IMG/VR virus record: IMGVR_UViG_3300022916_000089
Span: 1 to 23,568 of that record
Source of the DNA: a virus
Direction: 5' to 3' (one strand)
DNA: 23,568 nucleotides
The notes under the pieces are model-generated. The model did no database searches and was not told the DNA's origin. It saw only the letters and a list, made by a program, of their open reading frames with translations. Each line of letters begins with the position of its first letter. Positions within the stretch are counted from its first letter, which is position 1. The position numbers were made by a program, and so were the translations under genes. This document shows positions 7,367-15,959 of the stretch, piece after piece.

Positions 7367-8970
7367 TATGCGATTACCCCCTCGCCTGATACTCCCACGA
7401 CATCATTTACCAGATCAAACTGTAACCGCCGCGCCCAGATATATGTTGACATGTCCGCCTGCATTTGCGTGTCCGTGAACGTGATCTTTTTTCCCGGATC
7501 TGGTAGGTTTGTTCCGATAGGCAGGTCGACACTCGCAGTATTTTTGTTTAGCACAATCAGGATATTGTCAATTGCTGTATCCACATTAGATATTGTATCG
7601 TGGTATGGGGTCACTGTGATTTCCGTCCCCCATGGAAGATCAGAATTAGAGACCACAACCTCCTGCGGGTAGTCTTTGATGTACCTCGCAGTCGTAACCT
7701 CATCGTCCAGGAACCCCACATATGCCTCTCGGTTCGTCCACGTCGCTGTGACCTGTTTCGTGGCATCGGCAGCGGAATATGAAGCGGTGAAATACTCAAA
7801 CTCATCCAGGGAGTCTGTCCCGTTGTCGAGCAACATGTCGCAAAGGTATAATTGATCGGCTTTGATATAAAAATAATGGGTAAAGAAGGCACACACATCG
7901 GATAGGAAATCAATTAGTGGCATCTGACTGGTTGCCCAGTGGCTGACGTCCGGAGAGGGCGCACGGTCCCCCGAATCGTCATAGGTATTAATCCCCAGCT
8001 GTGTGGTTCCCCAATCCATAATGTTGGTTAATGTCGTATCTGCACCCGTCCCTGATATGGTGACCTCACCGACGGGCGAATCTTTGAGCGAAAACGTACC
8101 ATCACCATTGGTGATTACATTGGATTGAATAGGTACACCATCGTCATATACGGCGAATGAGCCTTGAGTGAACGCGCTGGCACGTATGGGAAGAGTCTCG
8201 GAATTGTCGGTAGGAAATGACGTATCAATTACGAAATCAGCGCCGGATACCGACTCAATCGTCCACGCCCCATTAAAGTTGACAGATCCATTTATTGTTA
8301 TGGACGCCCCATTACTCCAACCGTGTGCCGCTGTGCAGGTCACTTTGGTTTTTGTGGATGATCTGGTGAAGCTTTCAACGGTCTTTGCATTCGTCCCGAT
8401 TCCCAATCCCCCCAAGTGATAGGTGGGCCGGCTACCCCCGTCATCCGGTAAACGTGTGGGGTTGACATGTGTGACTGATCCGAAGGCTCTCGGGGTAGCG
8501 ACCGTGTCTCCGTTGTAGTCGGTCACTTCATCAAGCAACTCCTGCGCGTATGTCGGCGCATAAAACGAATAGGATACACTCGTTGTATCGTAGCTTTCAA
8601 GATAGATGTTACCTTCGAATATTTTGATTGCCGCATCCTCAGTGGTTGCTGTCCAGTACACATTGACTTCGGCGTACTTTGGTGGTGGCCATGAACTTGA
8701 AAACGCATCAGGGGAGAAAGCAATACTCCCGAAACTCATTCGTACAAACCCGCCATGGTTCGTGGCTGTTTCGTAGCTTGGTGCTGAGAAACTGATTATC
8801 TCAGCATCCCAGTAATGATCAAACGCTTGGCCGTCCATTGACAAGTGTAGCGTCCCGGCATCGTCCACATCCCGGACGTATGTCTCACCATAGCCCTGCC
8901 AGACAACATCACCGTCACCATCGGACCATGTGACTGCCGCGCTGGGATTTAGTTCAACGAGGATAGCCAT
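7366..8970 (-). CDS. Putative tail tip / hub protein with an inserted FCCH-like beta domain
   Basis: This 534-residue protein follows the tape measure gene (TGATG overlap), where distal tail and hub proteins are encoded in siphoviruses. Residues 1-190 are beta-rich with FEGNIYLESYDTTSVSYSFYAPTYAQELLDE and RPTYHLGG. Residues about 196-262 resemble the E1_FCCH-type domain also found in the connector (AAHGWSNGASITINGSV, FNGAWTIESVSGADFVID). Residues about 330-480 contain MPLIDFLSDVCAFFTHYFYI then DQLYLCDMLL, a pattern like the central part of tail hub proteins. A hub/baseplate role is inferred mainly from gene order and this last segment. The stop overlaps the next start as TAATG. The alternative is a large distal tail protein. 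Confidence 0.72.
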   Translation of the reverse strand: MAILVELNPSAAVTWSDGDGDVVWQGYGETYVRDVDDAGTLHLSMDGQAFDHYWDAEIISFSAPSYETATNHGGFVRMSFGSIAFSPDAFSSSWPPPKYAEVNVYWTATTEDAAIKIFEGNIYLESYDTTSVSYSFYAPTYAQELLDEVTDYNGDTVATPRAFGSVTHVNPTRLPDDGGSRPTYHLGGLGIGTNAKTVESFTRSSTKTKVTCTAAHGWSNGASITINGSVNFNGAWTIESVSGADFVIDTSFPTDNSETLPIRASAFTQGSFAVYDDGVPIQSNVITNGDGTFSLKDSPVGEVTISGTGADTTLTNIMDWGTTQLGINTYDDSGDRAPSPDVSHWATSQMPLIDFLSDVCAFFTHYFYIKADQLYLCDMLLDNGTDSLDEFEYFTASYSAADATKQVTATWTNREAYVGFLDDEVTTARYIKDYPQEVVVSNSDLPWGTEITVTPYHDTISNVDTAIDNILIVLNKNTASVDLPIGTNLPDPGKKITFTDTQMQADMSTYIWARRLQFDLVNDVVGVSGEGVIA

Positions 8971-11900
8971 CAGTAGTATCTCCGCGTGTCGTCGGATCTG
9001 CCTCGTTTGTTCCGCATGACCACCACGTCATCGGCCCAAGCCTTGACTTCGCCTTCAAACTCACGACCGGCAATTTGAACGGTTAGGTTGATAGCTCCTT
9101 TCTGCGTGGACCCGCCGTTTGGAATAACCGTTGCTGGGTAGGACGATTTCGGGGAAACAATTAACTCATCGCCATGCAATGTCGCCAAATATCCGCTTTC
9201 AGGCCCATACGCCATCCCTCCCATTTCATAGCTAAGTCCAACTGAGCGAACTAAATTTTCAAATGCCTGCCCACCAATGGCCCATTCTGCCGGAGTGCTG
9301 AGGGTATCGTTTGTTCCATACTCGGCAATGCGGGAACCCAAATTGTATGAATTCTCCACACCAAAAAGAGTACCTAATTGAATTACCTGTTCTAAGATAG
9401 TTTTCTTGGTCGCTTCATCAGCTACAAGCGCAAGTGCGACTTTGGCATGTGCCCAATTCGCAATGTCTTCAATGCTGTAGTCTCCGCTGACAGCGAATTG
9501 GTAGAGTAAATTAACAGTCAGTGAGCGGGTTAGTGCGGCATCGGTTATCCCGAGGCCGGTGAGGTAAGCGTCAATGTCGTCTATAGGGAGAGCAGATGTT
9601 TCGTCTGGGTACAGCTCCATTATCATCTTGGCCATAATGTCCGGGATCTGAGCATCGGTTACCCCGATGTCTACCAGATAAGCCGCCATGTCGGATATGG
9701 GAATGGCGGACAACTCATCCTTGTACATTTCCATTATTAACTTGGACGTAATGTCCGGGATTGTTTCAACATCAAGCCCCATATCCGTTAGCCAAGCATC
9801 AAGATCACTAAGGGGTATTTCGGATAACTCATCAGGATACAGTTCCATTATTAGTTTCGCCGTAATGTCTGCAATTTCCAGATCGGTTAGCCCTATACCA
9901 TTCTCACCCAACCAGTATGCCACATTCGCTATCGGCACATTAGCAGCATCCATAAGATCCAAAATGAAATCAATTGTGATATCACTACCAGTTCCGTAAG
10001 TGTCAATAACTGCTTTCAGCATTGTCAGGACATCATTCGCATCCCCGTCAAACTCGGCCCAGTCGATAGTGAGGATTATATCGAGGGATCTGATCCGATC
10101 AATATATGCGTTTATCCCTGCGCTGAGAATGGCAAACTCATCGTTAATGGCCGTTAGGTCCACATTGACTTCAATGTTGCTTATGGCGTCTTCAATGGCC
10201 TCCAGCTCGGCAAGGATAGCCTCATCGTAACTTTGTGCCTCAGCTACCCCCTTCGCCGCCTCAAGATCAGACATAACCATTGCATATTTATTCTGGTATG
10301 CTTGTGACGATTTGAGATCCGCTTGTTGCTGGTCCAAATATGTGGATGCAAATGAAACAAACTTCTGATAATCATCCACATCCCCCGAGGCCAACGCAGC
10401 GGCTTTAAGCGCCTCATAGTCCCCCTGTGCCTGCGCTGCTTTTTCCTGGGGCAGACTGACATTCAGGGTACTGTATTTGATTGATTGGATAGTGCTTTCG
10501 ATCTGATCGACCAAACCGGCGAATGCCCGCGCAACGGTTAGTTGTTCGTTTAGGGCTTCCCGCTGACCGTTCAAATCCTCGCGATCGGAATTCGCCTTGT
10601 CCTGCGCTATCTTAGTTGCCTCTGCAACCGCCGCATTATACCAGGATTGCACATATGACGCGCCCTGGTAGAGCTTCTCCATCGCCCCTTCAAAATCAGC
10701 CGCCGCAATTAAATCCTCAACATCACTCTTGGCGCTGAGTATCTTCCCATAATAATAAGCGGTGTCACTCCCGCCCCCGGAGATGTATAATGTTTTGTCA
10801 ATCTGCTCTTGAATGGATTGTACGAGCTCCAAGATGGAATCCGCCAACCCCCGAAACCGCCAAGTGGCGTCTTTTGCAACTTCACCAGCATCATCGATGT
10901 TATCCACAAGCCAACCGATATCTTGCGCTATATCCCACCAATTAATACCCAATGCCTCAGCAACTGTCTTAAGTTCACTCAAATCCATCTCCGCAAAAGC
11001 ATCAATCATCTCCTGATAAGATAGGTCATATCCCCCATACCTTTCATCTATTTGAGCTTTACGGTCAAAACCATCCCCAAGGCCCATCTGATACTTCATA
11101 GTCTCAAGCGCCATTTCCTGTAGTGCAACGAAATCCTCCGATGCCGCGTTGACCTGCACCAACGCCTGCCACATGTCATAGAAGGTCGAAATAAGCGCAC
11201 TGACTGTCCCCTCAGTAGTTCCAACTTCAGAGTTAAGCGCCTTGACAGTGGTATTAATATTATCCCATACCTCAGCCTGCATAACTTCGGTCAAATTCTG
11301 TATTGCCTGGCTTAACAGTTCCGTTTTATCCCCGAGCTTCTCCACATCAATCCCGGCATCAACCATATCTTTCCATGTCAATTCAAACTGTGCAGTTAGT
11401 GACGCAACCCCCTCGTCAAGCAAGGTCACAGGGGAAGCTAACGCATCAAGATCACCCGCCAGCCCGGTGAAATATTTACCCCAAGAAACCGCAATAGCAG
11501 TAATTTCTTCTTCAGATACTTCTTCCCCAAGCGCTTCCAATGCACTGATGTGCGCCGCAGTTGCGGTAGTCGCCATCTGCATCGCTTTATCAAATACGGT
11601 AAATTCGGCAGTGGTTTCCCCCATTAAAACCTGGAATTTTTCGTACGCGACTGTGGCTAAATTCAGACTGTCCACCCCTTTGTTGAATGAGTTGGTGAAC
11701 GCAGTAATATCAGTGGACCACCCGGTAGGATCAAAAATATCTTTGATCTCCTGGGTCATAAGGTCAAAGATCGGCATCTGCTTAATGTTGCCTAATGCCT
11801 CCGCTATATAACCTGAAAATGCCTCTCCAAAAACAGACTTGAACGCTTCCGGGATCGTATTATAAATCCCGTCCCCAATCGGTGCACTGCCACCAGAGAG

Positions 11901-14618
11901 GAGCTGCCCAATGGTGTTAATGATATATTGGATCTCTTTTTCCGCACTGATATATTCACCTTCGAATGCTGCCAGCAATTCGCTATAAGTGACTCCTATG
12001 ATATCCGCTAACGCTTTGCCTGTTAGAGTCCCCGCTTTCACCGCTGACTCAAGTGCGTCCCGCTGTTCCGTATTAAGATCGCTAGGTAGGGCGTTTATAA
12101 ACGAGTCGGTGTATTCGATATATCGATTATCAAACAAACTCTCTACTCGACTCCATTCGTCGTCTGTAATCGTTCCGGCTGACCCTTGAGTGAAAAACGC
12201 TTCAATAGGTGCACCGTCAGACGCTTCCTGGGACACTGTAAGCATCAACTGATCCATGTCCCCCAAAGCAGTCTTAATCGCTTCCTGAGATGCTTCGGAC
12301 AGATTGGCAAAAAGAACATTATACATCTCGATTGATTTGCCTATTTCAACCGCTAACTCATTTGCGGTTTCCTCCGGGTTTGTCCATTCACCGTTATTTA
12401 CCCAACCGTCGAACATTTCCCCCTGAAGGAAACTACCGTCCTGACCCGGAGTTATATGTGTGCCCGTGTTTAATGTCGTGGCACCCCCCTTCATAAAATT
12501 ATTTCGAAACACCAACCCCAGTCCAATGATTGCAGCAATAGCAGCTGCCGCAATGCCACCCACTGCTGCCCCGGACATAGCCCCGGCACCAGAACCAGCA
12601 CCAACCCCGGCAGATCCAGCAATTCCGGACCCACCCGCACCACCTAACCCCATCCCGGCAAGGTGTCCTGCCGACCCAATCGCCGTACTACCGAGTGTGC
12701 CGGCACCCGATGACAGCATGGCAGCAAGCGTCTCAGCCGCGAAGTTATACACCTGCCCTATGAGACTCTTACCTGTGTAAAGCTCGTATCCTTTGGAACC
12801 GACGGATAAAATGCTCCCCAGATAATCCGTCCAACCGGACCCACCAGCACCCCCACTGACGCCAACCCCCGAGGATGAGCCACCACTAAATAGCCCGGAG
12901 AAAGAGGCGTTACCGTCCCCAACTCCGAAAATGTCAAACATCGCCGCCGCTGCCGCCCATTCAGCAAGCATACGCAACATGGCGTCTAACATGTCGTCGA
13001 ATGCATCCTCGATTGAATCAAATTGCCCTGTAAATACATCCTCAAAAACATCTGCGATACCATCTTCAACCCGGTTCATGGCCCGCATCCAAAGATCATA
13101 GGTCATGTCTGTGGTTTGCTTTGTGTCGATTTCTACTGCATCATTCGCGGCTTTTACTTTTTGGACAAACTGGTCAAGTGGCGTATCAATCATCCACAAC
13201 CCGAAGTAATCATCGCCGGGGTCTATATGTGACATCTCAGATATGGCTTCTAATGCCTTTTTTCGTATTTTTTCAAGGGCCTTTTCAAGTTGTTTCAACT
13301 CATTCTTAGTCAGCTTCTTGATCTTATCACCGACATCGACTACCCCTCCCCCTGTTTCTTCAAGCGCGTCAAAAAGCCCACTAAAGCCTAACCATGGATC
13401 GTCATGGTCCGTGATAACCGCCTTGGTTTCTATCAAACTCTGTTTGAGAGTGCCAAGTGCTGCGTGAAGTTTAAACACAGCATCATTCGTATTTGCGTTG
13501 GCTTCTGTGGTAGCTGCTAAGGCTTGGACAACATCATTGTAAGCACTCGTAGTCGCTACTAACTCCATCCGAATCTTTTTCTCTGACACCTCGCCCTGAT
13601 TCGCCCACAATTTGATCTTTTGTGCTTGTATTTCGATGGACAAGAATGCCTTCTTAGTTGTAAGCCACACCATTGAAACCGTGCGCATCTTTTCAATAAG
13701 GAACCCAATGGCAAGGATTGCTGTCTCCATGCCAGATGCAAAAGCGACAATTCCGTTTTTAGCAAAATCCATAAGCGCGACTTTGTTGTCTTTTATCGCA
13801 TCACCCCAAGAGATAAACACTTTTTCAAGGTTTAATAGTAACTCCACAAACACCTGATTTTTCGTAATGATAAAACCGATCTCTTCTTTGACATCTCCCA
13901 AAGCGTTCGCTGCCGCCTTCGTAGCACCGGAGAATGTATTTCTCATGGCCTCCGATACGCCACCGAACTGACTTTCCATTTCCTTCAATATGACGTTCTG
14001 GGCCTCCATTTGCTTTCCGGATTCCCACAACTGCTTGACCATATCCTTTTGATCTTTGGTAAACTGTACCCCGGCCCTGCTCATGGCAGAAAGATTAGCA
14101 ATGGGGTCATTCATAGCTTTGGCGATCATAACCATAGAGCTTTTCAAATCCTGACCCATAACCTCAGACATATCCAAAGCCACCTTTGTAGTCCGTTCGA
14201 AGGCTTCTTCTCTAACATTCTTAAATGTGGCGAGGATGGCCATCCCACCCAAAATGACCTCATCGCCAACGGTCGTTACTTGCTGCATCGCTGATGCCAT
14301 ATTTTTTAACTGGTCAATGTTATACCCAGCAGCTTGGCCCGTGGCCTTAATGACCGTTTCAAGGCGTTTTTCGGCATCCTCTTGAATCTTGGCAAGGGCA
14401 ATGGCTTCTCTGCCTACCTTCTGCATCTGATAGATGGCAACGGCAGCACCCGCAGCAGCAGCAACACCCATAACGGCAAAAGACTTTTTAAGCGTTGTTT
14501 CAATCTTCTTCCCAGCACGTTCAACTCTTTGTTGCGCCGTTAAAAGATCGGTTTTGAGTTTTTTTGTGTCTGCCCGTACTGAGGCATACACAGTGCCCGC
14601 GTTTAATCCTGCCATCAT
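8970..14618 (-). CDS. Tail length tape measure protein
   Basis: This 1,882-residue protein is the longest gene in the window and sets tail length. It begins with the usual helical part (DTKKLKTDLLTAQQRVERAGKKIETTLKKSF) and a hydrophobic alanine-rich segment (about residues 48-66). A TMP_2-like region follows with FKNVREEAFERTTKVALDMSEVMG, IAKAMNDPIANLSAMSRAGVQFT and MESQFGGVSEAMRNTFSG. A Gly/Ala-rich hydrophobic region with AAAAIAAIIGLGLVF lies near residues 600-705. Long helical stretches follow. The C-terminal third holds three 38-residue tandem repeats (about residues 1582-1695). The end has GGMAYGPESGYLATLHGDELIVSP, a common tape measure ending. At the usual 1.5 angstrom per residue the tail would be roughly 280 nm. 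No lysozyme or peptidase domain is evident. Confidence 0.95.
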   Translation of the reverse strand: MMAGLNAGTVYASVRADTKKLKTDLLTAQQRVERAGKKIETTLKKSFAVMGVAAAAGAAVAIYQMQKVGREAIALAKIQEDAEKRLETVIKATGQAAGYNIDQLKNMASAMQQVTTVGDEVILGGMAILATFKNVREEAFERTTKVALDMSEVMGQDLKSSMVMIAKAMNDPIANLSAMSRAGVQFTKDQKDMVKQLWESGKQMEAQNVILKEMESQFGGVSEAMRNTFSGATKAAANALGDVKEEIGFIITKNQVFVELLLNLEKVFISWGDAIKDNKVALMDFAKNGIVAFASGMETAILAIGFLIEKMRTVSMVWLTTKKAFLSIEIQAQKIKLWANQGEVSEKKIRMELVATTSAYNDVVQALAATTEANANTNDAVFKLHAALGTLKQSLIETKAVITDHDDPWLGFSGLFDALEETGGGVVDVGDKIKKLTKNELKQLEKALEKIRKKALEAISEMSHIDPGDDYFGLWMIDTPLDQFVQKVKAANDAVEIDTKQTTDMTYDLWMRAMNRVEDGIADVFEDVFTGQFDSIEDAFDDMLDAMLRMLAEWAAAAAMFDIFGVGDGNASFSGLFSGGSSSGVGVSGGAGGSGWTDYLGSILSVGSKGYELYTGKSLIGQVYNFAAETLAAMLSSGAGTLGSTAIGSAGHLAGMGLGGAGGSGIAGSAGVGAGSGAGAMSGAAVGGIAAAAIAAIIGLGLVFRNNFMKGGATTLNTGTHITPGQDGSFLQGEMFDGWVNNGEWTNPEETANELAVEIGKSIEMYNVLFANLSEASQEAIKTALGDMDQLMLTVSQEASDGAPIEAFFTQGSAGTITDDEWSRVESLFDNRYIEYTDSFINALPSDLNTEQRDALESAVKAGTLTGKALADIIGVTYSELLAAFEGEYISAEKEIQYIINTIGQLLSGGSAPIGDGIYNTIPEAFKSVFGEAFSGYIAEALGNIKQMPIFDLMTQEIKDIFDPTGWSTDITAFTNSFNKGVDSLNLATVAYEKFQVLMGETTAEFTVFDKAMQMATTATAAHISALEALGEEVSEEEITAIAVSWGKYFTGLAGDLDALASPVTLLDEGVASLTAQFELTWKDMVDAGIDVEKLGDKTELLSQAIQNLTEVMQAEVWDNINTTVKALNSEVGTTEGTVSALISTFYDMWQALVQVNAASEDFVALQEMALETMKYQMGLGDGFDRKAQIDERYGGYDLSYQEMIDAFAEMDLSELKTVAEALGINWWDIAQDIGWLVDNIDDAGEVAKDATWRFRGLADSILELVQSIQEQIDKTLYISGGGSDTAYYYGKILSAKSDVEDLIAAADFEGAMEKLYQGASYVQSWYNAAVAEATKIAQDKANSDREDLNGQREALNEQLTVARAFAGLVDQIESTIQSIKYSTLNVSLPQEKAAQAQGDYEALKAAALASGDVDDYQKFVSFASTYLDQQQADLKSSQAYQNKYAMVMSDLEAAKGVAEAQSYDEAILAELEAIEDAISNIEVNVDLTAINDEFAILSAGINAYIDRIRSLDIILTIDWAEFDGDANDVLTMLKAVIDTYGTGSDITIDFILDLMDAANVPIANVAYWLGENGIGLTDLEIADITAKLIMELYPDELSEIPLSDLDAWLTDMGLDVETIPDITSKLIMEMYKDELSAIPISDMAAYLVDIGVTDAQIPDIMAKMIMELYPDETSALPIDDIDAYLTGLGITDAALTRSLTVNLLYQFAVSGDYSIEDIANWAHAKVALALVADEATKKTILEQVIQLGTLFGVENSYNLGSRIAEYGTNDTLSTPAEWAIGGQAFENLVRSVGLSYEMGGMAYGPESGYLATLHGDELIVSPKSSYPATVIPNGGSTQKGAINLTVQIAGREFEGEVKAWADDVVVMRNKRGRSDDTRRYY
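9534..9875 (-). repeat. Three tandem 114-bp (38-residue) repeats inside the tape measure gene
   Basis: The units are 9875-9762, 9761-9648 and 9647-9534. The shared + strand landmark TCCATTAT starts at 9616, 9730 and 9844, exactly 114 bases apart. The protein unit begins I-x-D-I-T/M-A/S-K-L/M-I-M-E-L/M-Y and continues with DE, S-x-I/L-P-I/L-S/D-D and AYL or AWL, ending near a glycine. Weaker copies appear on both sides (around ITIDFILDLMDAANVPIANV and SLTVNLLYQFAVSGDYSIED). Confidence 0.92.
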
Positions 14619-14947
14619 TTCACCTTGTTAGCTTCGTTTTCAAGTCTTGACTCTTCATTCATGTCTGATATTGAACTCGCGGAAACAGCACACACCTTTT
14701 CAAAAATGGCGTTTACTGGAGTTGAAAATTCATCATTATACTTTTCCAAGTACTGCCATACCGCCACCTGGTTAATGCTAATCGGTCCACCGAACCCCAT
14801 GATTAACTGATTTTGCGTTGCTTGATATACTCTCCAAGCGTCCTCATTATTCGGCATCAATGGGGGGACACATGCTTCACAATCCGGTAGTTCCCCTTTG
14901 TTTTCATACATCTTACGGCATGACTCGCAGCTAGGCTTTTCTTTCAC
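14615..14947 (-). CDS. Tail assembly chaperone, -1 frame extension (lambda gpT-like), with zinc-knuckle cysteines
   Basis: This frame is 110 codons if counted from the GTG at 14947. It is open upstream to the frameshift site and is best read as the C-terminal part of a fusion of about 251 residues (134 from the upstream frame, 7 linking, 110 here). It contains CESC and CEAC (C7, C10, C23, C26 in this numbering), a probable zinc knuckle. After that comes the chaperone-like region NNEDAWRVYQATQNQLIMGFGG, then ISINQVAVWQYLEKYN, and a helical acidic tail. GpT-type domains bind the tape measure protein. No good ribosome site precedes the GTG, which supports expression by frameshift over independent initiation. 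The stop overlaps the tape measure start as ATGA. Confidence 0.82.
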   Translation of the reverse strand: MKEKPSCESCRKMYENKGELPDCEACVPPLMPNNEDAWRVYQATQNQLIMGFGGPISINQVAVWQYLEKYNDEFSTPVNAIFEKVCAVSASSISDMNEESRLENEANKVK

Positions 14948-14974
14948 TCTGGTTGCGAGTTCTATGAGTTTTTT
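14923..14974 (-). promoter_or_regulatory. Programmed -1 ribosomal frameshift signal (slippery heptamer plus stem-loop)
   Basis: On the minus strand the zero frame reads GTA AAA AAC TCA TAG, so A AAA AAC (14974-14968) is an exact X XXY YYZ heptamer. Seven bases later ACTCGCA (14960-14954) pairs perfectly with TGCGAGT (14929-14923) across a 24-base loop, the usual distance for a stimulating structure. After a -1 slip the ribosome reads Leu-Ile-Glu-Leu-Ala-Thr-Arg and then runs into the downstream chaperone frame with no stop. Confidence 0.85.
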
Positions 14975-15369
14975 ACTTCGTCATTCCTGATCGTCTGATT
15001 GTCCGTGGTCAACTGCTCTAATCCTTCCGAAACCAGGATGGCAAACCCCGGCCATTCCTGCATGAATTTCACTTTGTTCGCAGTCGTGATGGGGATTTTC
15101 TTCCCCTTCTCATCAATAACACCTTCCCATGAAACTATAATAGCGTCCCAGAGAAGCTCCGAGCGCAATTTCTCATTCACTTCATCTGGGACGATGTATC
15201 TCACGCCACGCCGGTATTCGGGTGGCTTCTTTTTTGATGTTCGCTTGTTGATTTTCTCCATATCCGCAGCCGGTATAGTGCGGATTAAGATGTGGCCATC
15301 CTCCGGTTTCTCATCATCAAAATAAAACTTCGCCGGTGGGTTTGGATCTTTTGCGTTAAAAACTGGCAT
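14962..15369 (-). CDS. Tail assembly chaperone, zero-frame product (lambda gpG-like)
   Basis: This 135-residue protein lies between the tail tube and tape measure genes, the fixed place of tail assembly chaperones. The sequence fits the class: HILIRTIPAADMEKINKRT, a lysine-rich link, a basic RRGVRYIVPDEVNEKLRSELLWDAIIVSWEGVID stretch, then KKIPITTANKVKFMQEWP, and a helical end. These chaperones coat the tape measure protein during tail tube assembly and are absent from the finished virion. GGAGG precedes the ATG. Near its 3' end is an A AAA AAC slippery heptamer, and the stop TAG follows two codons later. Ribosomes that slip back one base continue into the 110-residue downstream frame, giving a gpG-gpGT-type pair. 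Confidence 0.87.
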   Translation of the reverse strand: MPVFNAKDPNPPAKFYFDDEKPEDGHILIRTIPAADMEKINKRTSKKKPPEYRRGVRYIVPDEVNEKLRSELLWDAIIVSWEGVIDEKGKKIPITTANKVKFMQEWPGFAILVSEGLEQLTTDNQTIRNDEVKNS

Positions 15370-15384
15370 TGAAAATCCTCCGAT

Positions 15385-15401
15385 CCCGGATTACGTCCGG
15401 G
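15385..15401 (-). promoter_or_regulatory. Hairpin between the tail tube and chaperone genes
   Basis: On the minus strand CCCGGA (15401-15396), loop CGTAA and TCCGGG (15390-15385) form a perfect 6-bp GC-rich stem in the 51-base gap after the tail tube gene. No T-run follows; the next bases hold the GGAGG ribosome site of the chaperone gene. It could stabilise the 3' end of the tail tube message or partly reduce readthrough so that chaperone levels stay low. That function is inferred. Confidence 0.55.
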
Positions 15402-15420
15402 GCGTCAAGAGTTTGAGTGT

Positions 15421-15873
15421 TTAGACCATGACCATGCAGCCGCTCACTTTGCAAGTGAAAGACGTTTGCATCAGGCCAGACTTGTCCGCTGAAATGTCGT
15501 AGCTGGTTACATTGACATGAGACGGGAAAGTCTCATTGTTGGTGGAATCTGAAGCAGTCCACCAGGATGTGGTCTGGCAGGGCTCGTAATAGGACGTGTT
15601 GTCTATATACAAGCGCAGGGTTGTAATGTTCGTGTTGTCGAGGTTCGCGGATTTCAGTACATCCTGACCTGTGGTATCGGCGGGGTCGAACAGACCTGAA
15701 AAAGTTATCTGCCCACCGTCCTTGATACCGAACTTGAATGTCTTCCATTGATCGCCGAACTCGGTGTCTTCAAGCGAATCTGAGGTAATTCCGCTGAGGC
15801 TCCAGGTTCCCATGCCTACTACTGAGTTCGCGCCTATAGCGACTTTACAATCTTTACCTATTTTTGTTGCCAT
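15421..15873 (-). CDS. Major tail (tail tube) protein
   Basis: This 150-residue protein is the likely tail tube subunit. It has the typical small all-beta layout: opening KIGKDCKVAIGANSVVGMGTW, then LEDTEFGDQWKTFKFGIKDGG, then ITFSGLFDPADTTGQDVLKSA. The later strands include LRLYIDNTSYYEP and the closing SGLMQTSFTCKVSG. The D-G-G-x-I-T-F-x-G-x-F-D-P-A-D-T/x-Q pattern is common in siphovirus tail tube proteins. The strongest ribosome site in the window (AAAGGAGGG, 5 bases before ATG) fits a protein made in many copies. It is followed by the tail assembly chaperone genes, the expected order. Three cysteines are present, two near the C-terminus, which is unusual for a tube protein but not impossible. 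Confidence 0.87.
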   Translation of the reverse strand: MATKIGKDCKVAIGANSVVGMGTWSLSGITSDSLEDTEFGDQWKTFKFGIKDGGQITFSGLFDPADTTGQDVLKSANLDNTNITTLRLYIDNTSYYEPCQTTSWWTASDSTNNETFPSHVNVTSYDISADKSGLMQTSFTCKVSGCMVMV

Positions 15874-15892
15874 TTTGCCCTCCTTTGGACAT

Positions 15893-15924
15893 AAAAAAAC
15901 CCAAGTCCTTATAGACTCAGGCTT
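15893..15924 (-). terminator. Intrinsic (rho-independent) terminator after the glycosyltransferase cassette
   Basis: On the minus strand, CCTGAGTC (15921-15914), a six-base loop (15913-15908) and GACTTGGG (15907-15900) form an 8-bp stem including two G-U pairs. Extra A-U and G-U pairs at the base are possible. It is followed at once by seven T residues (15899-15893). The orientation fits only minus-strand transcription. It sits between the 52-residue gene and the tail tube gene, within the late operon. Confidence 0.8.
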
Positions 15925-15959
15925 AAAGAGGGCTTCCGATTCAGGAGTATCCCAGTTGT

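Noticed and set aside
9534-9875. Possible CRISPR-like array because of regular 114-bp repeats
   Set aside because: The repeats are coding, in frame, contiguous without unique spacers, and part of the tape measure protein.
11242-11811. A 189-codon open frame on the plus strand inside the tape measure gene
   Set aside because: It lies fully antisense to a strong coding frame, has a serine-rich composition typical of reverse-strand reading of tape measure codons, and has no ribosome site or neighbours on that strand.
14615-15369. The two chaperone frames as a broken gene or sequencing frameshift
   Set aside because: The junction has an exact slippery heptamer and a well-spaced stem in the classic location of programmed frameshifting, so it is better read as a functional signal.
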